From an uncultured Colwellia sp. (GTDB taxonomy: Bacteria; Pseudomonadota; Gammaproteobacteria; Enterobacterales; Alteromonadaceae), in contig CAJXWZ010000043.1 in assembly GCA_913062815.1 (NCBI GenBank), forward strand, positions 1 through 41,274: a stretch of DNA of 41,274 nucleotides, given 5' to 3'. The position numbers and the translations under genes are program-made. How positions within the stretch are numbered: the stretch's first letter is position 1; every line of letters starts with the position of its first letter. Shown piece after piece: positions 25,967 to 34,372 of the stretch. The notes under the pieces were generated by a model that had not been told where the DNA came from, ran no database searches, and saw nothing but the letters and a program-made list of their open reading frames with translations.

Positions 25967-28843
25967 TTGAAACTCTGTACTTACCTTCAACCTAAATTCG
26001 TTGCTTTAACTGTAGTTAGTTCATTGCTATTTGCTTGCACTAGTCAAGAAAATACGACCACTGTCAGTAATAAATTAAGCTTGCCAACCGGTGTTAGTCT
26101 AGTAGAAACAGTTGTACAAGAGGAAGGTCGCTTAGCTATTCCCTTTAAAAAGTATACCTTAGCTAATGGCTTAACGGTTATTCTACATCAAGATAATTCA
26201 GACCCTTTAGTTCATGTCGATGTGACCTACCATGTTGGTTCAGCCCGTGAGCAATTAGGAAAATCAGGGTTCGCCCATTTCTTTGAACATATGATGTTTC
26301 AAGGCTCTAAAAATGTTGGTGATGAGCAGCACTTTAAAATTGTCACCCAAAGTGGCGGCAATTTAAATGGCACCACCAATACCGACAGAACCAATTACTA
26401 TGAAACAGTGCCGAAAAATCAGCTTGAGAAAATGTTGTGGCTTGAGTCAGACCGGATGGGCTTCTTATTAGAAACTATTACCGCTGAAAAATTTGAAATA
26501 CAACGGGAAACGGTTAAAAACGAGCGCGGTCAAAATGTTGATAACCGCCCATACGGTCGTTTGAATGAAACAATAAATCAAATGATGTATCCAAGAGAAC
26601 ATCCTTATTCTTGGCCCGTTATCGGTTATATGAGCGATCTTGATCGAGGTACAGTGACTGATTTGAAAGCATTTTTTAGTCGTTGGTATGGACCAAACAA
26701 TGCCGTGCTTACCATTGGCGGTGATATTGATGAAGCACAAACACTCGCTTGGGTGAATAAATATTTCGGCGCTTTAAAATCCGGTCCTCAAGTTGAAAGT
26801 CTTCCAAAGCAATTAGTCACCTTAGCAAAAGATCGTTATTATTCATTTAGTGACAATGTCTCTTTGCCACTACTTTATATTAGTTTTCCAACGGTATATG
26901 GCATGCATGAAGATGAGGCTGCCTTAGACGTATTCTCTAACATTATTGGTAACGGCCCAACATCATTACTTTATAAGAACCTTGTTAAATCAGGTGTTGC
27001 GGTCCAAGCAGGGGCTAGTCACCCTTGTAAAGAATTAGCTTGTCAAATGAGTTTTTATGCCTTGCCTAACCCTCAAAAAGGTACTGAGTTAGCTAAAATA
27101 GAACAAGTTATCGCAGAGACTTTACTCGAATTTGAAGCGCGAGGTGTTAATGATGATGATTTATTAAAAACCAAAGTGGACATAGAAACGGGCACTATTT
27201 ATGGCCTACAAAGTGTTTCAGGAAAAGTATCCACTTTAGCGCATTATCAAACGATTTTAGACAATGCTGATTACACAGAACAACAAGTTGCCCGCTATAA
27301 TAAAGTGACTAAAGCTGATGTCATGAGGGTCTACAAAAAGTACATTAAGAACAAAGGCGCTGCCATTCTTTCAATTTACCCTCATGGTCAAAAACAACTT
27401 GTTGCAAAAATCGATGACTTTATTTTACCTGATGTGAGTAACCCTGCGAAACTTGCGCAAGTTAACAGTACTATTATGAAAAATAATAGTACATTTGACC
27501 GTAGTGTTATGCCTGTTGCAGGCACTAACCCAACAGTAGAAGTACCAAGCTTATGGCGTGATAACTTTGCTAATGGCTTAAAGATTATAGCCACTCAAAA
27601 CAGCGAAACCCCGACGGTAAGTTTACTGTTAAGTATAGAAGGTGGACCTTTGCTTGACCCTATAGAAAAAGCAGGTCTCGCGTCGCTTACGGCCAGCTTG
27701 ATGAATGAAGGTACCACAAATTATATAAAGGAAGAACTGTCGAACGAATTAGCTAAGTTAGGTAGTGATATCTCAATTAGTGCGTCAGGACGTAATACCA
27801 GTATTCGGGTTAGTTCTTTAGTAAAGAACCTTGATGCGACTTTATTATTAATGTTGGATATGATGCTAAATCCTGCTTTTGCTGACGATGATTTCAATCG
27901 GGTTAAAAATCAACTAATTCAACGTTTAGAACAAGGTCGAAAAGATGCTAGAACATTAGCTAGCAAAGCTTTTAAGCAAGTAACTTACGGCACAAATAAC
28001 CGTGTAGGTCTCCCCAATAGCGGCACTATTGAAACAGTTTCAGCCATTAATCTTGAAGACGTGAAAGATTTTTACCAGCAATACTTTTCGCCAAAACAGG
28101 CTAATTTAGTCATTGTAGGTGATATCAGTAAAAGTGAAGTAATGCCTAAACTTGGCTACTTGAAGTCATGGCAAGGCAATGAATACACCATACCGTCTTA
28201 TAATAACTTTCCTACTGTTACACCAAGCAAAATTTATTTTGTTGATTTGCCTGATGCCAGTCAATCGGTAATTAAAATTAGCCGTCGTGCAATGCCTTAT
28301 GACGCTACAGGTGATCACTTTAAGGCCACCTTGATGAATTATCCCTTAGGTAGTGCTTTTAATAGCCGTATTAATTTAAACTTGCGTGAAGATAAAGGAT
28401 ACAGCTACGGCGCTTCTAGTTATTTCTCAGCAGGAAAAACCCTGGGTACTTTTAGCGCTGGCGCAAGTGTAAAAAAAGAGCACACACTCGATGCTATGGT
28501 TGAAATAGAAAAAGAGTTACTTAATTTCCAAAAGCATGGTTTAACTCGTGATGAGGTTGAGTTTATGCGTCAAGCTATTTCGCAAAATGAGGCATTGAGT
28601 TATGAAACCCCAAATAAAAAGAGTGGTTTTTTAAGACAGTTACTACAATTTGATTTGCCAGAAAACTATAGTGAATTACAAAATGAAATTATCCATACTA
28701 TAACGAGCGAACAATTAAATAATATTGCTTCAAAAGAATTAAATGAGCCAATGCAATGGATTGTGGTTGGAGACGGTCTAGTGGTTAGGCCACAACTAGA
28801 AAAAATGTCTTTAGACATTGTTGAATTGCAACTCGCAAAATAA
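25967..28843 (+). CDS. M16-family zinc metallopeptidase, lipoprotein
   Basis: A 958-residue protein with two M16 (insulinase/pitrilysin) halves. The N-terminal lipobox LLFAC puts a lipidated Cys at 24, with Thr after it, so the outer membrane is likely. The inverted zinc motif HFFEH is at 104-108, and the third ligand is one of the Glu residues in RETVKNERGQ (181 or 186). The second half (~515-950) keeps the fold and a RxxxY-type element (REDKGYSYGASS) but has no HxxEH. This is the usual active/inactive pairing and implies peptide degradation in the periplasm. The start is a TTG, with AGGA eight bases upstream; the ATG nearby is out of frame. Confidence 0.92.
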   Translation: MKLCTYLQPKFVALTVVSSLLFACTSQENTTTVSNKLSLPTGVSLVETVVQEEGRLAIPFKKYTLANGLTVILHQDNSDPLVHVDVTYHVGSAREQLGKSGFAHFFEHMMFQGSKNVGDEQHFKIVTQSGGNLNGTTNTDRTNYYETVPKNQLEKMLWLESDRMGFLLETITAEKFEIQRETVKNERGQNVDNRPYGRLNETINQMMYPREHPYSWPVIGYMSDLDRGTVTDLKAFFSRWYGPNNAVLTIGGDIDEAQTLAWVNKYFGALKSGPQVESLPKQLVTLAKDRYYSFSDNVSLPLLYISFPTVYGMHEDEAALDVFSNIIGNGPTSLLYKNLVKSGVAVQAGASHPCKELACQMSFYALPNPQKGTELAKIEQVIAETLLEFEARGVNDDDLLKTKVDIETGTIYGLQSVSGKVSTLAHYQTILDNADYTEQQVARYNKVTKADVMRVYKKYIKNKGAAILSIYPHGQKQLVAKIDDFILPDVSNPAKLAQVNSTIMKNNSTFDRSVMPVAGTNPTVEVPSLWRDNFANGLKIIATQNSETPTVSLLLSIEGGPLLDPIEKAGLASLTASLMNEGTTNYIKEELSNELAKLGSDISISASGRNTSIRVSSLVKNLDATLLLMLDMMLNPAFADDDFNRVKNQLIQRLEQGRKDARTLASKAFKQVTYGTNNRVGLPNSGTIETVSAINLEDVKDFYQQYFSPKQANLVIVGDISKSEVMPKLGYLKSWQGNEYTIPSYNNFPTVTPSKIYFVDLPDASQSVIKISRRAMPYDATGDHFKATLMNYPLGSAFNSRINLNLREDKGYSYGASSYFSAGKTLGTFSAGASVKKEHTLDAMVEIEKELLNFQKHGLTRDEVEFMRQAISQNEALSYETPNKKSGFLRQLLQFDLPENYSELQNEIIHTITSEQLNNIASKELNEPMQWIVVGDGLVVRPQLEKMSLDIVELQLAK

Positions 28844-28880
28844 CGCACGCTATTTTGTCTTGGCTATTGAAAATAAATAA

Positions 28881-28914
28881 AAGCCCCTCATTTATTAAGA
28901 AATATATTGGGGCT
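28881..28914. terminator. Hairpin between M16 gene and gshA
   Basis: AGCCCC and GGGGCT separated by an AT-rich ~21-base loop. The T-rich side lies on the minus strand, where no gene ends, so its use as a terminator for the M16 mRNA is uncertain. Confidence 0.35.
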
Positions 28915-28940
28915 ATTGCTTACCACTATCAGGAATTATT

Positions 28941-30533
28941 TTGACATTATCATTGAACGATTATCTTAAGGCTTTTAATCAAAGCGACAACCTTAAAGCC
29001 TTAGCTGGAATTGGCCGTGGCATTGAACGTGAAGCATTAAGAGTGTTACCTGAAGGTAACCTTTCACAACATGGTCACTATAGTAAACTAGGCTCAGCTT
29101 TGACTCATGGTGAAATTACCACTGATTATTCTGAAACGTTATTAGAGTTTATAACGCCCGTTAGCCACTCACCAGAAACGGCAATTGCACAGTTGCAAGA
29201 TATTCAAAAATATACTTTTAGCAATATAGATGGTGAGCTTTTATGGCCTATGAGTATGCCTTGTTTTGTTGATGATGCTGATAAGGTGCCTTTAGCGCAA
29301 TATGGTGATTCAAATATAGGTAAAATGAAAACTGTTTATCGTCATGGTTTAAAAAATCGTTATGGCTCTATGATGCAGGTTATTGCAGGTATTCATTTCA
29401 ATTTTTCATTTTCTCAAAACTTCTGGGGGGTTGTTAAAGGATTACATCCAAATAAAACCGAACAACCGTTGAATGACTTTATTTCTGAGCGTTACTTTTC
29501 TATTTTGAGGAATTACAAACGCTTTTGCTGGTTAATTCCTTATTTATATGGCAGTTCACCAGCGCTTTGTGATTCATTTTTACAAGGTGAAATACCACAG
29601 TTAGCTTTTAAAAAGTCACCGAGTGGCGCACTCTATTTAGAACATGCGACCTCTTTGCGCATGAGTGACTTAGGTTATACCAGCAGTGAACAATCGAATT
29701 TAAAAATTTGTTATAACAACCTTAATGATTATGTTGATGGCGTTCAAAACGCCATTGCATTAAAGTCTGAAAAGTTTGCACAAATTGGTATTAAAGTAAA
29801 TGGTGAATATCAACAACTTAATACTAATATATTACAAATAGAAAACGAGTTATACGCGCCTATTAGGCCTAAGCAAGTTATTAAGTCAGGAGAAAAACCT
29901 TCGCAAGCATTGCGAGATCGCGGTGTTGAATATATTGAAGTTAGGGCCCTTGATGTCAACCCGTTTGTTGATACAGGGATTAGTCTTGAGCAAATACATT
30001 TTCTCGATATCTTTTTGACTTATTGTGCTTTCGTAGATAACAAAGAATTTGATTGTGATAGGCAGCAACATCATGAAAATAACATGAATGAGATTGTACT
30101 TCGCGGGCGTGATCCTGATTTGTTATTAGCGGATGCTAACTGCCAGGGAGATGTGAGTTTAAAATCTGTGTCTACGTGGGGAAATGAGCTGTTTGATGAT
30201 ATGGCACAGGTTGCCGAAATTTTAGATAAAGCATACGAAACCACTAATTATAGTCAGTCTATTCAACGAGAGCGCGCTAAAATTAATAATGCTAGTTTAA
30301 CACCTTCTGCAAAAATATTAGCTGTTTTGTTAGAAGAAGGGCAAAGTCTTTCTAAGCATGCACTTGAACAGGCGGCCAAATATCGCCAAGAGACACTTAC
30401 TCGAGATTATCAATTTTATTCTGAGCAATACTTTATTGATGGCGCAGAAAAGTCCCATCAGAGCCAACGGGATATTGAAGACAAAGATGAATTAAACTTT
30501 GATGACTTCTTAGCTGAATATTTTAACCAATAA
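28941..30533 (+). CDS. gshA: Glutamate-cysteine ligase GshA
   Basis: A 530-residue gamma-glutamylcysteine synthetase of the proteobacterial type, close in length to E. coli GshA. It shows GIGRGIEREALRV and THGEITTDYSETLLEFITP near the start (metal and ATP site), GIHFNFSF, and RDRGVEYIEVRALDVNPF. It makes the first step of glutathione synthesis: joining glutamate to cysteine with ATP. The start is TTG, with AGGA six bases upstream; this is the second TTG start in a row in this region. Confidence 0.95.
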   Translation: MTLSLNDYLKAFNQSDNLKALAGIGRGIEREALRVLPEGNLSQHGHYSKLGSALTHGEITTDYSETLLEFITPVSHSPETAIAQLQDIQKYTFSNIDGELLWPMSMPCFVDDADKVPLAQYGDSNIGKMKTVYRHGLKNRYGSMMQVIAGIHFNFSFSQNFWGVVKGLHPNKTEQPLNDFISERYFSILRNYKRFCWLIPYLYGSSPALCDSFLQGEIPQLAFKKSPSGALYLEHATSLRMSDLGYTSSEQSNLKICYNNLNDYVDGVQNAIALKSEKFAQIGIKVNGEYQQLNTNILQIENELYAPIRPKQVIKSGEKPSQALRDRGVEYIEVRALDVNPFVDTGISLEQIHFLDIFLTYCAFVDNKEFDCDRQQHHENNMNEIVLRGRDPDLLLADANCQGDVSLKSVSTWGNELFDDMAQVAEILDKAYETTNYSQSIQRERAKINNASLTPSAKILAVLLEEGQSLSKHALEQAAKYRQETLTRDYQFYSEQYFIDGAEKSHQSQRDIEDKDELNFDDFLAEYFNQ

Positions 30534-30658
30534 CGACAAATGATCAGCGATTAAAAAAGCGCTAGGTCAGCGCGCTGTCGATCAAGTTATCCAACTTTAC
30601 CCTTAGCAAAAGCTGGTTCAAACAAGGTTGAAAAAAAACAATGTGAAAGCCGTCCCAG

Positions 30659-30692
30659 GATTAGCTTCACCTATTAATAGGTGCAGCTAATC
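30659..30692. repeat. 34-bp near-perfect inverted repeat downstream of gshA
   Basis: GATTAGCTTCACCTA pairs with TAGGTGCAGCTAATC (one mismatch in 15) around TTAA; the centre CCTATTAATAGG is a perfect palindrome. It may terminate gshA (weak T tract after it), bind a dimeric regulator, or be a dispersed REP-like sequence. The surrounding stretch 30534-30843 has no other recognisable feature. Confidence 0.5.
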
Positions 30693-30843
30693 TTATTGAC
30701 AAATATTTTCAATTTAATTTCCCTTTAAATTTACTGCTATTATTTTCAATCACCTTATCGATTATTACTTTAAATAGTCTTATTACATTTATTTCTCAGC
30801 GGAATAATGCATAAGTCATATTTAATAACTTAAAGTGATTTAC

Positions 30844-31112
30844 CTAGGGGCTGTGATCTTTCCGGGTTAAATTTTGTTCGAGATAAAAGCGTTTTAGTCG
30901 TGGCGAGTAGTGTGTAGCCTAGTCATTCTAAGCAAATACTACTCGACAAAGAATACAACGCTTTTAGCCGAATCCTTCGGACAGCGTTTGTTGGTCATTT
31001 TTACTGCGTTATCGCCTTTTTATGTGGAACAACCACATGACAAAGGCTCCGCCTTGTATAAATGCCCAACAATTCGCTGCAAAAGCAATCTTGAAAGTTC
31101 AACAGCCCCTAG
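30844..31112. mobile_element. MITE-like non-autonomous element
   Basis: A 269-bp segment bounded by CTAGGGGCTGT and ACAGCCCCTAG. CTAG at both edges could be a 4-bp target duplication (it fits the YTAR target of IS5-type elements) or part of the repeat. Inside, AAAAGCGTT/AACGCTTTT and GAGTAGT/ACTACTC make nested stems. No transposase gene is present. Similar sequences starting AGGGGCTGTTGATCTTTC are, from memory, frequent in Alteromonadales genomes; that needs a search. Confidence 0.7.
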
Positions 31113-31236
31113 ACTATTAAAAATAAGGCAGTGCAACATGAAACTTAGCGATGAAGAGATGGAATAACCTTATCGCTTCAGCAAGGTTAAAATTGGTCTC
31201 TCACCTTAATCTCCATAAATAACTCAAAATACAGGC

Positions 31237-31329
31237 AAAAAAAATGCGCTTACAAAAGTAAGCGCATAAAACATGAAACACTAAGGGAAATAAGCCTCTC
31301 ATATTATATGAGCGCACGAGTAGCAATAA
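31237..31329 (-). ncRNA. Candidate small RNA, array copy 1 (divergent copy)
   Basis: On the minus strand: AAATTGAACTTA upstream, an extra hairpin (CTCATATAATATGAG), the shared segment CCCTTAGTGTTTCATG, then a perfect 10-bp stem ATGCGCTTAC / GTAAGCGCAT (loop of four) and T8. It keeps the conserved segment and terminator design but differs elsewhere from copies 2-4. Confidence 0.45.
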
Positions 31330-31493
31330 GTTCAATTTAATTGTAAAAAAAATGAAAATAAATAGATCTGAGAATAATTATTTTACTCAAATGCAAAAAT
31401 CTTTCGATATGAATATGCTTTAAAATATGATGTTTACTTAATAAAGGCATAACCACTTCATTATTCTTTACTGGCTTCTTAGGTATTAAAGGC

Positions 31494-31591
31494 AAAAAAA
31501 ATGCCCTTATAATCATAAGGGCATAAAAACATGAAACACTTAGGGGATAACATAACATTACTGATAAGTAAGAGTGTGTTTTCTATAGTAA
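31494..31591 (-). ncRNA. Candidate small RNA, array copy 2
   Basis: Minus strand: TTGAAC at 31597-31592, then a ~70-95 base body containing GTTATCCCCTAAGTGTTTC, and a perfect 10-bp hairpin ATGCCCTTAT / ATAAGGGCAT (31501-31524) followed by T8 (31501-31494). Hairpin plus T8 is a textbook intrinsic terminator and an Hfq-binding 3' end. The exact promoter and start are not clear. Confidence 0.5.
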
Positions 31592-31678
31592 GTTCAATTT
31601 ATTTTTCTAAACGTTAAAACACTTTGATTTCGCTGTCGCCCATGTTAGCAATCCCATTTATTTTAGGGATAAAAAGGC

Positions 31679-31776
31679 AAAAAAAATGCCCTTATAATCA
31701 TAAGGGCATAAAAACATGAAACACTAAGGGGATAACATAACATTACTGATAAGTAAGAGTGTGATTTCTATAGTAA
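31679..31776 (-). ncRNA. Candidate small RNA, array copy 3
   Basis: Nearly identical to copy 2 and exactly 185 bases from it. Minus strand: TTGAAC (31782-31777), CCCCTTAGTGTTTCATG, the same hairpin at 31686-31709, then T8. On this copy TTGAAA-N16-TATAGA is a possible promoter, but the -35 is not kept in copy 2. Confidence 0.5.
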
Positions 31777-31863
31777 GTTCAATTTATTTTTCAAAACGTT
31801 AAAACACTTTGATTTCGCTGTCGCCCATGTTAGCAATCTCATTTATTTTAGAGATAAAAAGAC

Positions 31864-31956
31864 AAAAAAAATGCCCCGACAAAAGTAGGGGCATAAAAAC
31901 ATGAAACACTAAGGGAATAACATAACTATTAAGTAAGAGTATGGGTTTTTAATTAA
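31864..31956 (-). ncRNA. Candidate small RNA, array copy 4
   Basis: Another 185 bases on. TTGAAC at 31962-31957, TTATTCCCTTAGTGTTTCATG, a hairpin with a changed stem (ATGCCCCGAC / GTAGGGGCAT at 31871-31894, nine of ten paired) and T8. The stem has changed on both arms while pairing is largely kept, which argues for selection on RNA structure. Confidence 0.5.
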
Positions 31957-32081
31957 GTTCAATTTAATATGAGAAACATTTTTTTTGAAAAACACGATAA
32001 AATTTAGGTTAATAATGCCAAAGTATTTAAAACTCTGGCATTATTGTTGTCATCATTAATGACAAATTAATATTATAATTT

Positions 32082-32702
32082 ATGCTGAAAATTAAAATAA
32101 TTAGTATCGCCTTAATAAGTACTATATTGCTTTCAAGTTGTGCTACTCCTCCTCCTAAAAACCCCGAAAACATTTGTGAAATCTTTCGCGAGCATAGAGA
32201 CTGGTATTTTGCTGCAAAGGATGCTCGAGACCGTTGGGGAGTACCTCTTCATGTGCCGATGAGTATGATGTATCAAGAAAGCTCATTTAAACACGATGCT
32301 TTGCCCCCTAGAGACTATTTGCTAGGATTTATTCCTTGGGGTCGAGTCAGTAGTGCATATGGGTACTCACAAGCTAAAACGATGACCTGGGATGATTATG
32401 TTCGTGAATCAGATAACACTGGTGCAGATCGTGATGATTTCGAAGATGCTATTGATTTTATGGGTTGGTTTATTTATAAAACACAAAAAATTAATGGTGT
32501 TTCCAAATGGGATGCTTATAACCAATATCTCAATTATCATGAAGGTTGGGGGGGCTTTAAACGTAAAAGCTATAAAAAGAAAGCATGGCTAGTGAAAGTT
32601 GCTAGAAAAGTGGATGACCGTGCACGACGTTATTCATCTCAGTTAAAGGGGTGTGAAGCGGACCTAAATCATGGTTGGTTATGGCGCTTGTTTTTTGGCT
32701 AG
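32082..32702 (+). CDS. Lipoprotein with lysozyme-like transglycosylase fold
   Basis: A 206-residue lipoprotein. The signal peptide ends in the lipobox LSSC (Cys20), followed by a Pro-rich linker. The rest resembles an SLT/lysozyme-fold domain: MMYQESSFK holds the probable catalytic Glu (residue 66), AYGYSQAKTMTWDDY matches the second SLT motif, and NYHEGWGG the third. It probably cleaves or binds peptidoglycan in the periplasm. The C-terminal part is basic. It stands alone, downstream of the repeat array, with its own terminator. Confidence 0.75.
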   Translation: MLKIKIISIALISTILLSSCATPPPKNPENICEIFREHRDWYFAAKDARDRWGVPLHVPMSMMYQESSFKHDALPPRDYLLGFIPWGRVSSAYGYSQAKTMTWDDYVRESDNTGADRDDFEDAIDFMGWFIYKTQKINGVSKWDAYNQYLNYHEGWGGFKRKSYKKKAWLVKVARKVDDRARRYSSQLKGCEADLNHGWLWRLFFG

Positions 32703-32830
32703 CAATGTTTGCGATTGAACAAGCTAACACTTTCAACTGTACAGCTTTAGTACAGCAAATAGACAAGGCAAACAAGTCGATAATTTGACGGCAACAATCT
32801 TGCCATATTGTTATTTTTATTGATAAAAAA

Positions 32831-32876
32831 TTGCTAAGCCCTGTTTTTTCTAGTGTTCAGGTTTAGCAAGGTTTTT
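32831..32876 (+). terminator. Terminator after the SLT-like lipoprotein gene
   Basis: TTGCTAAGCCCTG pairs with CAGGTTTAGCAA (small bulge) around a ~14-base loop, followed by GGTTTTT. It is ~130 bases past the stop codon. Confidence 0.6.
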
Positions 32877-32953
32877 AATGAAAAAAAAGATGATTTATTT
32901 ATAAAAAAACTGTTGAAATAGTTAAAAGCTGTTACAAATGGGCTTTGACATTG

Positions 32954-33016
32954 TTATCCACAGAAATTGTGGAAAGCTATTTTAATATTATAGCCTGTGG
33001 ATAACATTGTGGTTAA
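32954..33016. other. Cluster of DnaA boxes in a convergent intergenic region
   Basis: TTATCCACA at 32954-32962 and its exact reverse complement TGTGGATAA at 32996-33004 both fit the strict DnaA-box consensus; a third, weaker TGTGGTTAA is at 33008-33016. Between them is an AT-rich stretch (TATTTTAATATTATA). The 340-base gap 32703-33042 has otherwise only the terminator above. Confidence 0.55.
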
Positions 33017-33042
33017 CTTTGTTTCAGAATGATTCTGCTTAT

Positions 33043-34332
33043 TTATTCTTCTTCTTCTTCTTCACTGATAAAGTATTCAGGCATAACTCGCACTGTTTTT
33101 ATTCTATTCTCTGAAACGTCCACGATTTCTATTGGGTAGCCGGCAATTCGAACACTTAGATTGCTTTGTGGGATATCTTCTAAATGTTCTATGATCAAGC
33201 CATTAAGGGTTTTAGGACCATCTGTTGGTAACTGCCAGGACATTTCTTTATTAACATCACGAATGCTGGCACTGCCGTCGACCAGATAACTACTATCAGG
33301 TTGTAAGGTTACTTCTTCGCTAGGGGTCGGTGTTTTTGTGGTAGTAAAGTCACCAACAATCTCTTCCAATATATCTTCCAAAGTAACTAAACCTTGAATA
33401 TCCCCATATTCATCAACAACAAGGCCTAAGCGTTCTTTAGCCTGTTGAAATTTTAATAATTGGATATTAAGCGGCGTTCCTTCAGGGATAAAATACAATT
33501 CTCGTACAGCGCGTAATAATGTGGCTTTAGTGAACTGACTCTTGGATAATAGCTTTAAGGCATCACGCGCGTGAATATAGCCTACAACGTCGTCAATATT
33601 ATCTCGATATAATAATACACGGGTGTGATTTGCTTGAGTAAGTTGCTTTTGGATCTTTTTCCAATCGTCATTAACATCAATACCGACTAATTCACTACGT
33701 GGGATCATAATGTCATCTACACTGACTTTATCTAGATCTAAAATACTCATTAACATGCTTTGATCTTGTCCTGGCAACAAAGCACCAGACTCATTGACCA
33801 CAGTGCGTAATTCTTCGCTGCTAAGGCTATGCTGTTCTCTTTGCTCTGAGCTAATACCTAATAACATCAAAATACCATTTGTTATCCAGTTAACCGCAAT
33901 TACTAGCGGGAAAAGCAACTTTAACAAAAGAGATAAAATGATTGAGCTTGGGAAGGCTACTTTTTCTGGATATAAAGCAGCAAGCGTTTTTGGCGTAACC
34001 TCAGCAAAAATAAGTATTACAAAAGTCAAAATAACCGTGGAAGCAATAAACCCGCCCACATCACCTAACAGACGAGTACCGATGATGGTAGCTATTGATG
34101 CAGCCGCAATATTGACCAGGTTATTGCCAATAAGGATTAAGCCAATAAGTCTATCGGGGCGTTTTAGTAATTTACTAACGCGTTTCGCCCCTTTATGCTT
34201 TTCTTTTTCAAGATGCCTTAATCGGTAGCGGTTAAGTGACATCATGCCTGTTTCTGAGCCTGAGAAATAAGCTGAGATAAGAATCAGTATGCCAAGGGTA
34301 ATAAATAGCACCTGAGTTGATATGTTATCCAA
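33043..34332 (-). CDS. CNNM/CBS-domain protein, HlyC/CorC family (YfjD-like)
   Basis: A 429-residue inner-membrane protein. The N-terminal DUF21/CNNM domain (~1-190) has several spans and includes SAYFSGSETGMMSLNRYRL and FAEVTPKTLAALYPE. A CBS-domain pair follows (~205-335: DIMIPRSELVGID, then GLVVDEYGDIQGLVTLEDIL) and a CorC/HlyC C-terminal domain (~345-415). Family members are linked to magnesium and cobalt transport or resistance. In E. coli the homologue yfjD neighbours ypjD and ffh, as here. The end is Glu-rich. Confidence 0.9.
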   Translation of the reverse strand: MDNISTQVLFITLGILILISAYFSGSETGMMSLNRYRLRHLEKEKHKGAKRVSKLLKRPDRLIGLILIGNNLVNIAAASIATIIGTRLLGDVGGFIASTVILTFVILIFAEVTPKTLAALYPEKVAFPSSIILSLLLKLLFPLVIAVNWITNGILMLLGISSEQREQHSLSSEELRTVVNESGALLPGQDQSMLMSILDLDKVSVDDIMIPRSELVGIDVNDDWKKIQKQLTQANHTRVLLYRDNIDDVVGYIHARDALKLLSKSQFTKATLLRAVRELYFIPEGTPLNIQLLKFQQAKERLGLVVDEYGDIQGLVTLEDILEEIVGDFTTTKTPTPSEEVTLQPDSSYLVDGSASIRDVNKEMSWQLPTDGPKTLNGLIIEHLEDIPQSNLSVRIAGYPIEIVDVSENRIKTVRVMPEYFISEEEEEE

Positions 34333-34372
34333 AAAGGAAATCCTTCATTGTTTTTAGAAAGTTAAGCATAAA

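Larger units (their letters stand above)
31494..31962. repeat. Tandem 185-bp repeats containing sRNA copies 2-4
   Basis: Copies 2, 3 and 4 recur every 185 bases (hairpins at 31501, 31686, 31871). The linkers between them are also almost the same (AACGTTAAAACACTTTGATTTC, split here: AACGTTAAAACAC then TTTGATTTCGCTGTCGCCC). Copy 1 is 257 bases away with a different linker. Recent tandem duplication is the simplest origin for 2-4. Confidence 0.85.

Noticed and set aside
30910..31167. An 85-codon plus-strand reading frame
   Set aside because: Almost all of it lies inside the MITE-like element; composition and lack of a ribosome site argue against a gene.
31138..31167. A nine-codon frame MKLSDEEME with AAGG nine bases upstream
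   Set aside because: Too short to support; could be a leader peptide or the relic of a gene start, but nothing follows it.
31337..31558. A 73-codon minus-strand frame
   Set aside because: It crosses two sRNA repeat units and the linker; the peptide looks like translated AT-rich non-coding DNA.
31525..31720. Tiny plus-strand frames ATG-AAA-CAC-TAA repeated in the array
   Set aside because: Three codons with no ribosome site; the hairpin and T8 geometry points to the minus strand instead.
31237..31962. CRISPR array
   Set aside because: Units are long (185 bases) and the linkers are nearly identical rather than unique spacers; no cas genes.
32954..33016. Chromosomal origin oriC
   Set aside because: Only two strict DnaA boxes and none of the usual origin genes; kept as a DnaA-box cluster only.
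33794..34228. A 144-codon frame opposite the CorC-family gene
   Set aside because: Shadow of a well-supported gene with clear domains; no recognisable features of its own.
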